Numbered from the stretch's first letter, positions 1-8,430 are shown. The stretch: 64,000 bases of DNA from Paenalkalicoccus suaedae (GCF_006965545.2 NZ_CP041372.2:2170001-2234000); one strand, 5' to 3'. The notes: a model not told the origin generated them from the sequence alone. Translations and numbers: made by a program.

Positions 1-1
1 A

Positions 2-373
2 TCTCCTTCAGATAAAGAATATAGACAGCTTGGAGCCGCATTTGATAGTCAACGTAAGGAAGGTGCAATGCCTCAATCCAACCAGAATATTGTTTCTGTT
101 AGTAGAAGAGATCTTAAAGAAAAGTCTTATGGAATCTCTATCGCTCCGTTTATTCAAAATGCTTCGCCTCTAGAGGAAGCCACAATGGTAAAGCTACTTC
201 TTACAGAGCAACAAGAAGAAAGCTTACCTCTAGATGTTGTTAACAACGGGTTTATAAAATTCTCCGAAAAGGGATCGCCTCTTAAAGACGATGGACCCTT
301 CCACTTTTATTTTGGTGACGGATCGAATAAAGATGCTCCTATTGTAAATGTAACCGGCTTTGAAATTGTATAA
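2..373 (+). CDS. Unrecognised protein, 5' end outside window
   Basis: The reading frame is open from the first bases of the window to the TAA at 371-373, so the gene probably begins upstream. An internal ATG at 68 is preceded by an AAGGAAGG-like Shine-Dalgarno, so a 101-aa protein starting there cannot be excluded. The visible part is soluble, with no signal peptide or membrane segment, and ends in a short beta-rich stretch (FHFYFGDG, VNVTGFEIV). I do not recognise the family. It converges on the PhoH-like gene and shares a terminator with it. Confidence 0.6.
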   Translation, partial: SPSDKEYRQLGAAFDSQRKEGAMPQSNQNIVSVSRRDLKEKSYGISIAPFIQNASPLEEATMVKLLLTEQQEESLPLDVVNNGFIKFSEKGSPLKDDGPFHFYFGDGSNKDAPIVNVTGFEIV

Positions 374-381
374 GATTACAT

Positions 382-416
382 AAAAAAACAGGAGCCGGTG
401 GCTCCTGTTTTTTTAT
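382..416. terminator. Bidirectional terminator between the first gene and ylaK
   Basis: A stem of ACAGGAGCC / GGCTCCTGT with a 3-nt loop is flanked by A-run and T-run on opposite sides, so it can stop transcription from both convergent genes. Confidence 0.85.
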
Positions 417-1726
417 AAAAGATCAGCAGCCAATTGAGCTAAGCCAGATCGTTCTCCTTTTTCAAGCTTCATGTGTCCAGAAATATCTAAGTGCTTCATT
501 CGTTCCGTTACATATGATAACCCGTTAGTATATTCATCTAAATACGGGTGGTCAATTTGCTTCGGATCTCCCATCAGCACAATTTTACTATTTTCACCCA
601 CTCGAGTGATGATCGTTTTTACTTCATGCTTCGTTAAGTTTTGCGCTTCATCAATAATGATAAATTGATCCGGGATGCTTCGACCTCTTATATACGTTAA
701 AGCTTCCACTTGAATCGAATTCATACCTGCTAAAATATCATCTAATTCGCCTGCCCGATTCGTGTTAAATAAAAATTCTAGATTATCATAAATTGGTTGC
801 ATCCACGGACGAAGCTTTTCTTCCTTTTCGCCCGGAAGATACCCAAGATCTTTCCCCATCGGAACGACTGGTCGTGCTACTAACAACTTTTTATAGTGCC
901 CCAAATCTTCCGTTAAATATAATCCTGCTGCTAACGAAAGTAAGGTTTTGCCCGTCCCAGCCTTTCCTACTAACGTTACTAAAGGAATATCCTCTCTCGT
1001 GAGAAGCTCTAACGCCATTCTCTGTTGAACATTGCGAGGACGAATTCCCCAAACACCTTCCGTATCACTGTGAAACAGCTTAATTGATGCTCCCTTCGCA
1101 TCGGTCATTGCAATGGCAGAACGGGATCCACTTGAAGCATCTTTAAACACGTAAAAATGATTCGGATGAGTTGGAGTAAGACCTGCTTCTTTAAACGTCA
1201 GCATTCTCTCTTTATAAAGTTTATCCATTAAATCTGCGTCAAGCCATTCTTCCTGGTAGCCTTTATATATATGATCGTACTGTGGAACACGATCAGTTAA
1301 ATAATCTTCTGAATGAATTCCAAACGCATCTGCCTTAATTCGGAGTAAAGCATCTTTACTAACGATAATAACAGCTTGTTTAGATTGTTCTATAATATTT
1401 AACGTGATAGCCAAAATACGATTATCATTCGACGGTTCGAGTTGCTGTGCTGCTAACTTGTCAAAAGAACGATGATTCAATTCAACGGTTAACGTTCCAT
1501 GATTAGGAAGCTCCACTCCTTTATGCAGAGGACCCTCCGTTCTTAGTTGGTCAAGTAAACGAGCTACTTCTCTTGCATTTCGGCCGATCTCATCCATATA
1601 TCGTTTTTTTGCATCTAATTCCTCTAAAACAACCGCTGGAATAATAACGTGATTATCTTCAAAAGCAAAGATTGATAGAGGATCGTGTAAAAGAACATTC
1701 GTGTCTAAGATATACGTTTTTTTCAC
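413..1726 (-). CDS. ylaK: PhoH-family PIN-domain ATPase (YlaK-like)
   Basis: 437 aa. An N-terminal PIN-type nuclease domain (residues about 1-135, starting YILDTNVLLHDP with the acidic residues of PIN folds) is followed by a PhoH P-loop ATPase. Walker A GKAGTGKT lies near residue 255 and a Walker B IIIDEAQNLT about 100 residues later. This PIN-PhoH fusion is the PhoH2/YlaK arrangement; family members have been described as RNA-acting helicase/nucleases, but the role in this organism is inferred. The cytoplasmic protein is encoded downstream of ylaL on the same strand, though a hairpin separates the two. A Shine-Dalgarno AGGAGG-type sequence sits before the ATG. Confidence 0.9.
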   Translation of the reverse strand: MKKTYILDTNVLLHDPLSIFAFEDNHVIIPAVVLEELDAKKRYMDEIGRNAREVARLLDQLRTEGPLHKGVELPNHGTLTVELNHRSFDKLAAQQLEPSNDNRILAITLNIIEQSKQAVIIVSKDALLRIKADAFGIHSEDYLTDRVPQYDHIYKGYQEEWLDADLMDKLYKERMLTFKEAGLTPTHPNHFYVFKDASSGSRSAIAMTDAKGASIKLFHSDTEGVWGIRPRNVQQRMALELLTREDIPLVTLVGKAGTGKTLLSLAAGLYLTEDLGHYKKLLVARPVVPMGKDLGYLPGEKEEKLRPWMQPIYDNLEFLFNTNRAGELDDILAGMNSIQVEALTYIRGRSIPDQFIIIDEAQNLTKHEVKTIITRVGENSKIVLMGDPKQIDHPYLDEYTNGLSYVTERMKHLDISGHMKLEKGERSGLAQLAADLL

Positions 1727-1773
1727 AGATCAGACCTCCTGAATGATTCAGCATGACAAACTGGTAAGACGAC

Positions 1774-1806
1774 AAAAAGCGGCGCTACTGATATAGTAAC
1801 ACCGCC
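1774..1806 (-). terminator. Probable terminator after ylaL
   Basis: On the minus strand GGCGGTGTTACT pairs imperfectly with AGTAGCGCC and is followed by a T-rich run. It lies between the ylaL stop and the ylaK start. Confidence 0.55.
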
Positions 1807-1811
1807 TCCCT

Positions 1812-2264
1812 TCACTGTTTTAGTGCGTGCATAACTTGCTTATCAAGTTTTTCAGCGGCTTCTAAATCGTATGTTTTTTCAAACTTAGGCTCAGAAGTTA
1901 GTCTTGCCCCATAAAACATGACGTCTCTCACTTCACTCACTGTAAGCTCTACCATACCTAATCGAAGTGAAACATTTTCCATACTGTCTTTCATTACCTT
2001 AGCTCGTCCTGACATGGAAAAAGTTGACCCATCAGCAATCACTGTAACGGTAACTAAAGGTTGCTCGCGAATATTAGTGAGGATTCGCGATTTAGAATCT
2101 ACAGCAAACCTAACTGTTTGTTCATTAATCGCATAAATCCAGGATATAGCATTTACATTTGGACCACCAGTTTCGTGATCCACTGTAGCAATCGTGACAT
2201 AGCGCTCTTCTTGAAGGCTCGCCACTAATTCTTCGGTTAACATGTTTTCTACACGATTAGCCAT
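1812..2264 (-). CDS. ylaL: Pyridoxamine 5'-phosphate oxidase-like flavin split-barrel protein (YlaL-like)
   Basis: 150 aa. The pattern of strands (YVTIATVDHETGGPNVNAISW, then FAVDSKSRILTNI and PLVTVTVI) is that of the PNPOx-like FMN-binding split barrel. The N-terminal helix (MLTEELVASLQEE) also fits this fold. Length matches small general-stress or general-purpose members rather than true PdxH. Position next to ylaK and ylaI supports YlaL. The substrate is unknown. The ATG is preceded by a GGAGGGA-type ribosome-binding site and the gene is divergent from ylaI across a 155-nt promoter region. Confidence 0.75.
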   Translation of the reverse strand: MANRVENMLTEELVASLQEERYVTIATVDHETGGPNVNAISWIYAINEQTVRFAVDSKSRILTNIREQPLVTVTVIADGSTFSMSGRAKVMKDSMENVSLRLGMVELTVSEVRDVMFYGARLTSEPKFEKTYDLEAAEKLDKQVMHALKQ

Positions 2265-2419
2265 CTAATCCCTCCCTCATGTTGCTTAAATGAGCTTTTA
2301 GTGGTACATCAATTAATTCTCTTTCTACCTTCATAATTCCTTCTTTTCAAAGAAAATATTCCTCTATTTTCTATGGTATACTAATGGTATCTGAAGGAAT
2401 AAATTAGAGGTGACCGAAT

Positions 2420-2623
2420 ATGCGAGTAAAATGCGTAATATGCGATAAAATTGAGAAGCTTGATAATGAACTCCCATTAGCCAAAAAGCTCCGCAATAGA
2501 CCTATTCACACGTACATGTGCGAACCCTGTAAGGACCGTATTGAAGTTAAAACACAGGCTAGACAGGCAACTGGGAAATTTAGAAAGCATCATACAGAAG
2601 AAACCGAAGATGAATATATTTAA
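2420..2623 (+). CDS. ylaI: Small zinc-ribbon protein YlaI (DUF2197)
   Basis: 67 aa. Two CxxC pairs (Cys5/Cys8 and Cys34/Cys37) can form a single zinc ribbon. The tail is charged and basic/acidic (KFRKHHTEETEDE). Length and motif spacing match the YlaI family of Bacillus, whose function is not known. The ATG is preceded by GAGGTGACC. A likely -10 (TATACT, near 2378-2383) lies about 40 nt upstream. Confidence 0.85.
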   Translation: MRVKCVICDKIEKLDNELPLAKKLRNRPIHTYMCEPCKDRIEVKTQARQATGKFRKHHTEETEDEYI

Positions 2624-2633
2624 TTCCTATGCA

Positions 2634-2673
2634 AAAAAGCCCCTCTCTAGAAGACATAGAGAAGGGCTTTTTC
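2634..2673. terminator. Bidirectional terminator between ylaI and ylaH
   Basis: AAGCCC-CTCTCTA pairs with TAGAGAA-GGGCTTTTT; A-run and T-run flank the two sides. It serves the convergent ylaI (+) and ylaH (-). Confidence 0.8.
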
Positions 2674-2677
2674 AGTA

Positions 2678-3022
2678 TTATTCTTCTTCCGCCAATTCTT
2701 TTTTATGACGACGAAGCTGGAACTTATAAATCCCTAAGATTAATGCAGCGATAAAGAGCGATTCGATAATTGGAAGCGTCAGAGCAAATAGCGTTATAAA
2801 AATATTTCCGAAAAACATTAAGACATAAACAATAACTGTTTGCAAAATTGGAAGTCTACGCGCGAAGCCTAAATTAAATACAAGAATACTAAGCGCGTTT
2901 ATAATTAAGTAGAGAATAATATAAGCAAATAAAAAATTCGATGGATCCTCTGCACCTAAAAATGTGGCGATAGGTGTCATCTCCGGTGCTGGTGCCGGTT
3001 GGGTTGCTGTAGCAAATAACAT
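2678..3022 (-). CDS. ylaH: YlaH-like membrane protein
   Basis: 114 aa with the start chosen at the ATG at 3022. That codon has AGGAG eight bases upstream, whereas the longer open frame to 3088 has no comparable site. About three hydrophobic segments (FLFAYIILYLIINALSILVF, LPILQTVIVYVLMFFGNIF, ALTLPIIESLFIAALIL) end in a basic/acidic tail (RRHKKELAEEE). This matches the YlaH family of Bacillus, an inner-membrane protein of unknown role. In B. subtilis typA lies between ylaF and ylaH; here it is absent and ylaF and ylaH are divergent neighbours. Confidence 0.75.
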   Translation of the reverse strand: MLFATATQPAPAPEMTPIATFLGAEDPSNFLFAYIILYLIINALSILVFNLGFARRLPILQTVIVYVLMFFGNIFITLFALTLPIIESLFIAALILGIYKFQLRRHKKELAEEE

Positions 3023-3188
3023 GGTTGTCACTCCTAGTTTTAAGATCTCTATTAGTTTAGCATACCTTAAAGCCTCTCCTAACATCAATCTCTAATCATC
3101 ATAAAAAGTGAACACAACGTGAACGGAGTACTTTTCTCGTAAAGCGTTTTCCGTTACACTTAAGGAAGATAAAGGAGGACGTAAACGA

Positions 3189-3362
3189 ATGAAATCATTT
3201 GATCCTATTTTCTTTTTACTTGCCGTAGGTGGCACAGTCGGAATGATCGGTCTTGGTATAGCTTTTGCACAAACAAGCGCATTGATGATTATTGGTTTTG
3301 CTATTTTAATGTTTGGGAGCATTGGCACTGGATTCGCGCGTAAAAAACGATTGAATAGTTAA
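3189..3362 (+). CDS. ylaF: Small two-helix membrane protein, YlaF-like (DUF5325)
   Basis: 57 aa. The start ATG at 3189 has AAAGGAGG upstream (about 3171-3178). Two hydrophobic segments (FFLLAVGGTVGMIGLGIAF and ALMIIGFAILMFGSIGTGF) are followed by a basic end (RKKRLNS). Size, topology and synteny with ylaH/ylaI fit YlaF. Function is unknown. It converges on the inositol-monophosphatase gene. Confidence 0.75.
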   Translation: MKSFDPIFFLLAVGGTVGMIGLGIAFAQTSALMIIGFAILMFGSIGTGFARKKRLNS

Positions 3363-3372
3363 GATCACAAAG

Positions 3373-3408
3373 AAGACCAGCCCTAGATGGAACTAGAGCT
3401 GGTCTTTA
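3373..3408. terminator. Bidirectional terminator between ylaF and suhB
   Basis: AAGACCAGC...GCTGGTCTT with an inner CTAG/CTAG stem; it lies between convergent genes. Confidence 0.8.
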
Positions 3409-3411
3409 CCA

Positions 3412-4191
3412 TTAATCCTTCGTGATTCCTGACACATCAACAATTGCATCATATATAGATGGATTTGCAGCAAAGAGCGAATCTTTCTCTAAAAAGGTCA
3501 ACTTCTCTCCTTTTACATTCGTCATCTTACCGCCCACCTCATCTAGTAGAGCCGCTCCTCCAGCAACATCCCAAGGAGCTAGGTGATAGCTGATATAAGC
3601 ATCTAGTTTACCTGCTGCTACGTATGCCATTTCTAAAGCCGCAACGCCATAAGAACGTGTCCCTCGGACATGCTTCACTACTTCTTCTAATCGTCTATCT
3701 TTAAGTAACCAGCCTGTATTAAAACTAACGATTGCTTCATCTAACTTTCTATCAGCATGAGGCAACAATTGATCGCCGTTAAGCGTCGCCCCTTCTCCTT
3801 TTACAGAAACAAAGAGATCATCTTTCATCACGTCATACACAATACCAATTAATGGTTTTCCATCTTTGAAGATACCTATTGAAATAGCGAAAAACGATTC
3901 CATATGTACGAAATTAATGGTGCCATCAATTGGATCTAAAATCCAAACGATCCCATCTAAATCTTTAATCGATTCGAATGAGCCTTCTTCACCCATGAGT
4001 CGGTGCTCTGGATAGGTTTCTTTTAGTTTTTCTAAGAATAACGCTTCTACGCCCTCATCAACGTCCGTTACAAGGTCGTCTTTATTTGATTTTGTATCTA
4101 CTTCGATAGATTGCTTCATTTTATCTTTAATAAATGTTGCAGCTTCATATACCCATGAAACGGCTGTATCTTTTAACTCAAATTTATTCAT
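3412..4191 (-). CDS. suhB: Inositol monophosphatase family protein (SuhB/YktC-like)
   Basis: 259 aa, normal for the family. The Mg2+-binding motifs are present: GEEGS at 67-71, DPIDGT at 86-91 and WDVAGG near 208. The enzyme class removes phosphate from inositol monophosphates and related sugar phosphates (CysQ/ImpA relatives share the fold), so the exact substrate is inferred. It is cytoplasmic. In B. subtilis the ortholog yktC lies beside ykzI and yktAB as here. An upstream terminator at 4312-4352 separates it from ykzI. Confidence 0.88.
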   Translation of the reverse strand: MNKFELKDTAVSWVYEAATFIKDKMKQSIEVDTKSNKDDLVTDVDEGVEALFLEKLKETYPEHRLMGEEGSFESIKDLDGIVWILDPIDGTINFVHMESFFAISIGIFKDGKPLIGIVYDVMKDDLFVSVKGEGATLNGDQLLPHADRKLDEAIVSFNTGWLLKDRRLEEVVKHVRGTRSYGVAALEMAYVAAGKLDAYISYHLAPWDVAGGAALLDEVGGKMTNVKGEKLTFLEKDSLFAANPSIYDAIVDVSGITKD

Positions 4192-4311
4192 AAGGTCAGA
4201 TCACGTCCTTTAGTATGTATAACCACTTATATCATAGGGATTGATAGGAGTGCAAATGGAGAGTCTTTAGTAATTCAGAAGAAAAGGAGGGAGTAAGGGA
4301 GAAAAGCCCAT

Positions 4312-4352
4312 AAAAATCCCCTCATGGAAACGAATGTCTACATGAAGGGGGC
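4312..4352 (-). terminator. Terminator after ykzI
   Basis: On the minus strand CCCCTTCATG pairs with CATGAGGGG (one bulged base) and is followed by ATTTTTAT. Confidence 0.65.
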
Positions 4353-4430
4353 AAAGTGAATTTGAACGATGCCACGTCTCTATTTTGCATAAGAGGGAAT
4401 AAGATTTAGTCCAGTCGATTACCTTCACTT

Positions 4431-4619
4431 CTATGCCTCCAAGCGGAGCCATTCACTTCGAAGTTCGTTTAGTCGCTTTTTACTTTCAATAACCTGCTTG
4501 AACTCATTTGCTTCCATTGCATCGTAAAGAGTTTGTAGTTCATAGTCGATTTCTAGCTTTAATACAGGGATACGACGTTCCCCATCTCTTCTCTTCAGCG
4601 TTTGAATGACCTTCTCCAT
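4431..4619 (-). CDS. ykzI: Small charged protein, YkzI-like
   Basis: 62 aa. The ATG at 4619 has AAGGGG eight bases upstream; the frame also offers a GTG at 4628 that overlaps that site and is less likely. The protein is strongly helical and charged (EKVIQTLKRRDGERR, ESKKRLNELRSEWLRLEA), with no membrane segment. Its place between suhB and yktB matches ykzI in B. subtilis; function is unknown. Confidence 0.65.
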   Translation of the reverse strand: MEKVIQTLKRRDGERRIPVLKLEIDYELQTLYDAMEANEFKQVIESKKRLNELRSEWLRLEA

Positions 4620-4847
4620 AATTCGCACCCCTTTTCATAAAATTAACTATTTTTTATATTGCTTTATGTTACTTATAAAATAGTTATACATAGAGTATGT
4701 TATTTATCTGAAATTTGCAACTATTTCTTGTTGTTATTTTTAATTTTCCACAATTGACTCATTTTCAAACCCGTTTTCGCAGTATTGCTTACTTTCGTTT
4801 CCCCCTTCGATTTGCTAAAATAGCCTTTATGAAAGGGGTTTTTGTAA

Positions 4848-5492
4848 ATGACATTTACTGGTTTTACACAGAAAGACTTCGATGTATTTTCTGTAGAAGG
4901 TCTAGATGAACGTATGGAGGCACTCAAAGAAGAAGTTCGTCCGAAGCTCGAAGGCTTAGGTGAACACTTCAAAGGGTTCCTAACAGAAGCTACAGGGCAA
5001 GATATGTACTATCATGTAGCGAAACATGCGAGACGTAAAGTGAATCCACCAAATGATACGTGGGTTGCTTTTTGCAATAATAATAGAGGGTATAAAAAGC
5101 TTCCTCACTTTCAAATCGGGCTATTCGGATCACATGTGTTTGTCTGGTTCGCTGTCATTTATGAATCACCAGTCAAAGGTGAGCTTGGTCAGGCGTTTTT
5201 ACGTGATCAAGAGGAGATTGCGAAGCAGATACCTACCTCTTTTGTATGGAGCGAGGATCATATGAAGCCTACTGTAATGCCCCACTCTTCTATGGAGCAG
5301 GAAGACTTAGAGCGCTTATTTACTCGTCTTTCTACTATCAAAAAAGCGGAGATGCTTTGCGGAATGACGTTTGATTACAATGACCCTATTTTAAAAGATG
5401 GCAATGCCTTTATTTCGAAGGTAGAAGACGTCTTTTCGACGTTAATGCCTATGTATAAGTCCAGCATGGCTTTATACGAGCAAACTGTGTAA
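4848..5492 (+). CDS. yktB: UPF0637 family protein YktB (DUF1054)
   Basis: 214 aa. The family is recognisable from its start (FTGFTQKDFDVFSVEGLDER), the YYHVAKHARRKVNPPNDTW block and the FQIGLFGSHVFVWF block. No enzymatic motif is known. The soluble protein is preceded by GAAAGGGG nine bases before the ATG. It is divergent from ykzI across a 228-nt AT-rich region that presumably contains both promoters. Confidence 0.88.
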   Translation: MTFTGFTQKDFDVFSVEGLDERMEALKEEVRPKLEGLGEHFKGFLTEATGQDMYYHVAKHARRKVNPPNDTWVAFCNNNRGYKKLPHFQIGLFGSHVFVWFAVIYESPVKGELGQAFLRDQEEIAKQIPTSFVWSEDHMKPTVMPHSSMEQEDLERLFTRLSTIKKAEMLCGMTFDYNDPILKDGNAFISKVEDVFSTLMPMYKSSMALYEQTV

Positions 5493-5520
5493 TCATTTTT
5501 GGTCCATATGTAAATAAGAG

Positions 5521-5562
5521 AAGGCTAAGATCGGGGTAATAATCGATCTTAGCCTTTTTTTT
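5521..5562 (+). terminator. Terminator after yktB
   Basis: AAGGCTAAGATCG pairs perfectly with CGATCTTAGCCTT and is followed by TTTTTT. Confidence 0.9.
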
Positions 5563-5633
5563 GAGTGAGTGAACGGGTGAGTGAAAACTTCGTTGGCGTG
5601 AGACGGTCCTATTTGAGATTTCTACGGTTCATG

Positions 5634-6030
5634 TAGTGTGGATTTTTCGGTTTGCGCAGTTGTTACTCTTTTTCGCGCATTCCGACGTGATTTCTGCGTG
5701 GTTGTTGCTTTAACTCGCGCGGTTCGCCCTTCAACTTGCGCGATTTTTTTCACCCTACGCAGTCGCACTCTTTTTTCGCGCAATTCACGCTGACTTTCGC
5801 GCGATTAACCCCCTAACTCGCGCAGTTCACCCATCAACTTGCGCGGTTTTTTCCAGCCTAAGCAGTCACACCCTTTTTTCGCGCAATTCACGCTGACTTT
5901 CGCGCGATTCACCCTTCAACTCGCGCGGTTCGCGCTTCAACTTGCGCGGTTTTTTTTACCCTACGCAGTCACACCCTTTTTTCGCGCAATTCACGCTGAC
6001 TTTCGCGCGATTCACCTTTCAACTCGCACG
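5634..6030. repeat. Array 1: GCGC-word repeats phased at 21 nt (103-bp higher-order period)
   Basis: Words of the form GC(A/G)(A/G)TT, usually preceded by CGC or TGC, recur at 5656, 5677, 5698, 5719, 5740, 5759, 5780, 5801, 5822, 5843, 5862, 5883, 5904, 5925, 5946, 5965, 5986 and 6007. Spacing is 21 nt four times, then 19 nt, repeating; 5740 to 5843 to 5946 is 103 bp each. The 19-nt step always follows the unit with a T-run. The array lies between the terminators of convergent yktB and yktA. No gene with a ribosome-binding site is visible; the open frames here are a by-product of the 21-nt period. Confidence 0.9.
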
Positions 6031-6083
6031 TTTACCCACTCCTGCCCACCACACTCTCCTCACCTCGCATAGGCCCCCACGAC

Positions 6084-6122
6084 ACAAAAAAGAAGAACCG
6101 CAATCACTCGTCGGCTCTTCCT
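6084..6122 (-). terminator. Terminator after yktA
   Basis: On the minus strand GAAGAGCCG pairs with CGGTTCTTC (one G-U) and is followed by TTTTTTG. Confidence 0.8.
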
Positions 6123-6154
6123 TTATCATCAGCATGCTAGAACATCCTATATAT

Positions 6155-6427
6155 TTAAAGCTTAATCACCTTATCGTCCGATTTGCGTGCTGCTTGCACG
6201 GCATGATAGGAGGATTGTCCAGTCGTTTCTTCATATTCGTTAAATAGCTGTTTCTCTTCTGATTTTGAAGGGACAATTTGTTTGAACCGTCGATACGCTT
6301 CTAAGAATTTTTCGCGATCATACCCCTTTGTGTAAACTGCATCAACTGCCTCATAAAAATGAATGACATCGACTATCTCTTCTGTTGACCAATCCATCGA
6401 TAATGGAAATGGAATATCCTTTGCCAT
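6155..6427 (-). CDS. yktA: UPF0223 family protein YktA
   Basis: 90 aa. The N-terminal pattern (PLSMDWSTEEIVDVIHFYEAV) and the central YRRFKQIVPSKSEEK block identify the UPF0223 family. The soluble protein is alpha-helical and of unknown function. The start has GAGGTG upstream. In B. subtilis yktA and yktB are adjacent; here they converge around repeat array 1. Confidence 0.88.
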   Translation of the reverse strand: MAKDIPFPLSMDWSTEEIVDVIHFYEAVDAVYTKGYDREKFLEAYRRFKQIVPSKSEEKQLFNEYEETTGQSSYHAVQAARKSDDKVIKL

Positions 6428-6539
6428 ATGTACACCTCTTTACTACTACCCTTCCGGCATAGTTTCTGTTATACTTTCTCTTGTTTAAAGCTTAACAAAG
6501 ATCGACATATTTGAAAAGTTCAATGAAGAGGTGTAGCAA

Positions 6540-8024
6540 TTGCAAAGGAACAATCAAGAGCGTGCGCCGTTATTCGAAGGATTGGTTGCGCACCGTGATA
6601 AAAACCCCCTTCAATTCCATATACCAGGTCATAAAAAAGGACACGGAATGGATCCTGAGTACCGCTCTTTTATAGGGGAAAACGCATTAAGTATTGATTT
6701 AATTAACATTGCACCATTAGATGACCTGCACCATCCACAAGGAATCATTCAAGAAGCGCAACATTTAGCTGCCAAAGCTTTTGGTGCAGACCACACCTTC
6801 TTTTCTGTCCAAGGAACGAGTGGAGCTATTATTACAATGATTATGACCGTATGTGGTCCTGGCGATAAAATTATCGTCCCACGTAACGTCCATAAGTCAA
6901 TCATGTCTGCCATCATCTTCTCGGGAGCTACTCCTATTTTTATTCACCCTGTGGTTGATGAAAAGCTCGGGATTTCTCATGGCATCACAGTAGACGCCGT
7001 TGATCGAGCGCTCACGGCACATCCGGATGCAAAGGGAGTCCTAGTGATCAACCCAACGTATTTTGGCGTAGCAGCTCATTTAGAGGAGATTGTGAAGGTT
7101 GCACACATGTTTGGGGTGCCGGTACTTGTCGATGAGGCTCACGGCGTCCACACACACTTTCATGAAGAGCTTCCGATGTCCGCTATGCAGGCTGGGGCCG
7201 ACATGGCAGCGACGAGTGTTCATAAATTAGGTGGCTCCCTCACACAAAGTTCTGTTTTAAATGTGCAAGGTAAAATAGTTTCTCCCGAGCGCGTGCAGAG
7301 TATTATCAGTATGTTGACAACTACTTCTACGTCCTACATTCTCTTAGCTTCGCTTGATACAGCAAGGAGATATCTCGCAACGGAAGGACACAAGGAATTA
7401 TCTCGAATTATCAAGCTTTCTAAACAGGCAAGAGCAACAATTGCTGACATTCCAGGACTGTATGCTCCATCAGAAGAATTATTAAACGACGAGGCTATTT
7501 ATCGAATAGATCCAACGAAGCTTACTATTTCCGTTCGTGACTTAAATATAACTGGTTATGATGCAGAGGTATGGCTTCGGGAGAATAAAAATATCGAGGT
7601 AGAACTATCTGATCTTTATAACCTTTTATGTATTGTCACCTTTGGAGATGATGAGTCGACAATGAGTCAGCTAATTGAAGCACTTCAAGACTTATCTAAA
7701 GCTCACTTACCTAAAGCTACGTGGTCTGAGTCAGATCATGTTGTTCAAGTGCCTAACATTCCAACATTAGCACTGTCACCTCGAGACGCGTTTTATGCCG
7801 AGACAGAGGTAGTCGCCCTTTCAGACTCTGCAGGAAGAATTAGCGCTGAGTTCATGATGGTCTATCCTCCAGGTATTCCAATTTTTATTCCCGGAGAAAT
7901 CATCGAGGCTGAAAATCTTTCTTATATTGAAAGAAACATTGAAACTGGCTTACCTGTTCAAGGGCCAGAAGATGCTAGTCTTAAAACAATTCGAGTAATT
8001 AAAGAGCGCAAGCCATTTATTTAA
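6540..8024 (+). CDS. speA: Arginine/lysine/ornithine decarboxylase, SpeA-like
   Basis: 494 aa, the size of Gram-positive SpeA. It starts with TTG at 6540 (GAAGAGGTG upstream); the resulting N-terminus (LFEGLVAH...QFHIPGHKKG) fits the family. The pyridoxal-phosphate lysine lies in TSVHKLGGS (about 227-235), preceded by VDEAHGVH that binds the cofactor. A C-terminal Orn/Lys/Arg decarboxylase domain follows. The expected reaction is arginine to agmatine plus CO2, the first step of polyamine synthesis in Bacillus; speB is not in the window. It is transcribed alone and ends at a strong terminator. Confidence 0.88.
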   Translation: MQRNNQERAPLFEGLVAHRDKNPLQFHIPGHKKGHGMDPEYRSFIGENALSIDLINIAPLDDLHHPQGIIQEAQHLAAKAFGADHTFFSVQGTSGAIITMIMTVCGPGDKIIVPRNVHKSIMSAIIFSGATPIFIHPVVDEKLGISHGITVDAVDRALTAHPDAKGVLVINPTYFGVAAHLEEIVKVAHMFGVPVLVDEAHGVHTHFHEELPMSAMQAGADMAATSVHKLGGSLTQSSVLNVQGKIVSPERVQSIISMLTTTSTSYILLASLDTARRYLATEGHKELSRIIKLSKQARATIADIPGLYAPSEELLNDEAIYRIDPTKLTISVRDLNITGYDAEVWLRENKNIEVELSDLYNLLCIVTFGDDESTMSQLIEALQDLSKAHLPKATWSESDHVVQVPNIPTLALSPRDAFYAETEVVALSDSAGRISAEFMMVYPPGIPIFIPGEIIEAENLSYIERNIETGLPVQGPEDASLKTIRVIKERKPFI

Positions 8025-8026
8025 TT

Positions 8027-8068
8027 AAAAGAAGCAGGTTTTCTCGCAATGAGAAAAGCCTGCTTTTT
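8027..8068. terminator. Terminator after speA
   Basis: AAGCAGG-TTTTCTC pairs with GAGAAAA-GCCTGCTT, then TTT; A-run on the other side makes it usable by the convergent minus gene. Confidence 0.85.
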
Positions 8069-8070
8069 GA

Positions 8071-8370
8071 TTAACGAACACCTTGCTGACTATCTTCACG
8101 CTTCCTCATCACATCCTTTAAAAATAGAATTAAGTGATTAATATCCTCCTCATCCTCTATTTGAAACATTTTTTTCATATTATCCACATCGAATAAACAG
8201 TCTGACGATAAAAGTATTTGTTTTCCAGTCCTCATGCAAAACATTAGTACTTTACCAAAAAAGAAGCTTGTATACACCATACAGTAGTCGTGCCGCTCAC
8301 CTGAGATCTCTACTCCTACAAACTGAACGTCGACCTGCTCCAACTCATTGTAAAGCGCTTTACTCGTCAA
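8071..8370 (-). CDS. Small conserved protein, possibly DUF3055/SAV0927-like
   Basis: 99 aa beginning with TTG at 8370, seven bases after AGGAGG. The segment VQFVGVEISGERHDYCMVYTS...GKVLMFCMRTGKQILL resembles the small SAV0927-like family of Firmicutes, but I recognise it only weakly. A C-terminal amphipathic helix (INHLILFLKDVMRKRE) follows. No function can be inferred. It follows the 145-aa gene on the same strand with a terminator between. Confidence 0.6.
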   Translation of the reverse strand: MTSKALYNELEQVDVQFVGVEISGERHDYCMVYTSFFFGKVLMFCMRTGKQILLSSDCLFDVDNMKKMFQIEDEEDINHLILFLKDVMRKREDSQQGVR

Positions 8371-8430
8371 CGGACTCCCTCCTTTCTATGTAAAATTATA
8401 CGAAAATTCTGTCTTATTTGCAAACGAAAT

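Noticed and set aside
4267-4452. 61-aa minus-strand frame after ykzI
   Set aside because: It runs through the ykzI terminator and has no ribosome-binding site.
5634-6030. CRISPR array
   Set aside because: No 24-40 nt conserved repeats separated by unique spacers, and no cas genes in the window.
5839-6247. Plus-strand frames inside array 1
   Set aside because: Repeat-derived, overlapping each other, with no ribosome-binding site; the later part runs antisense over yktA.
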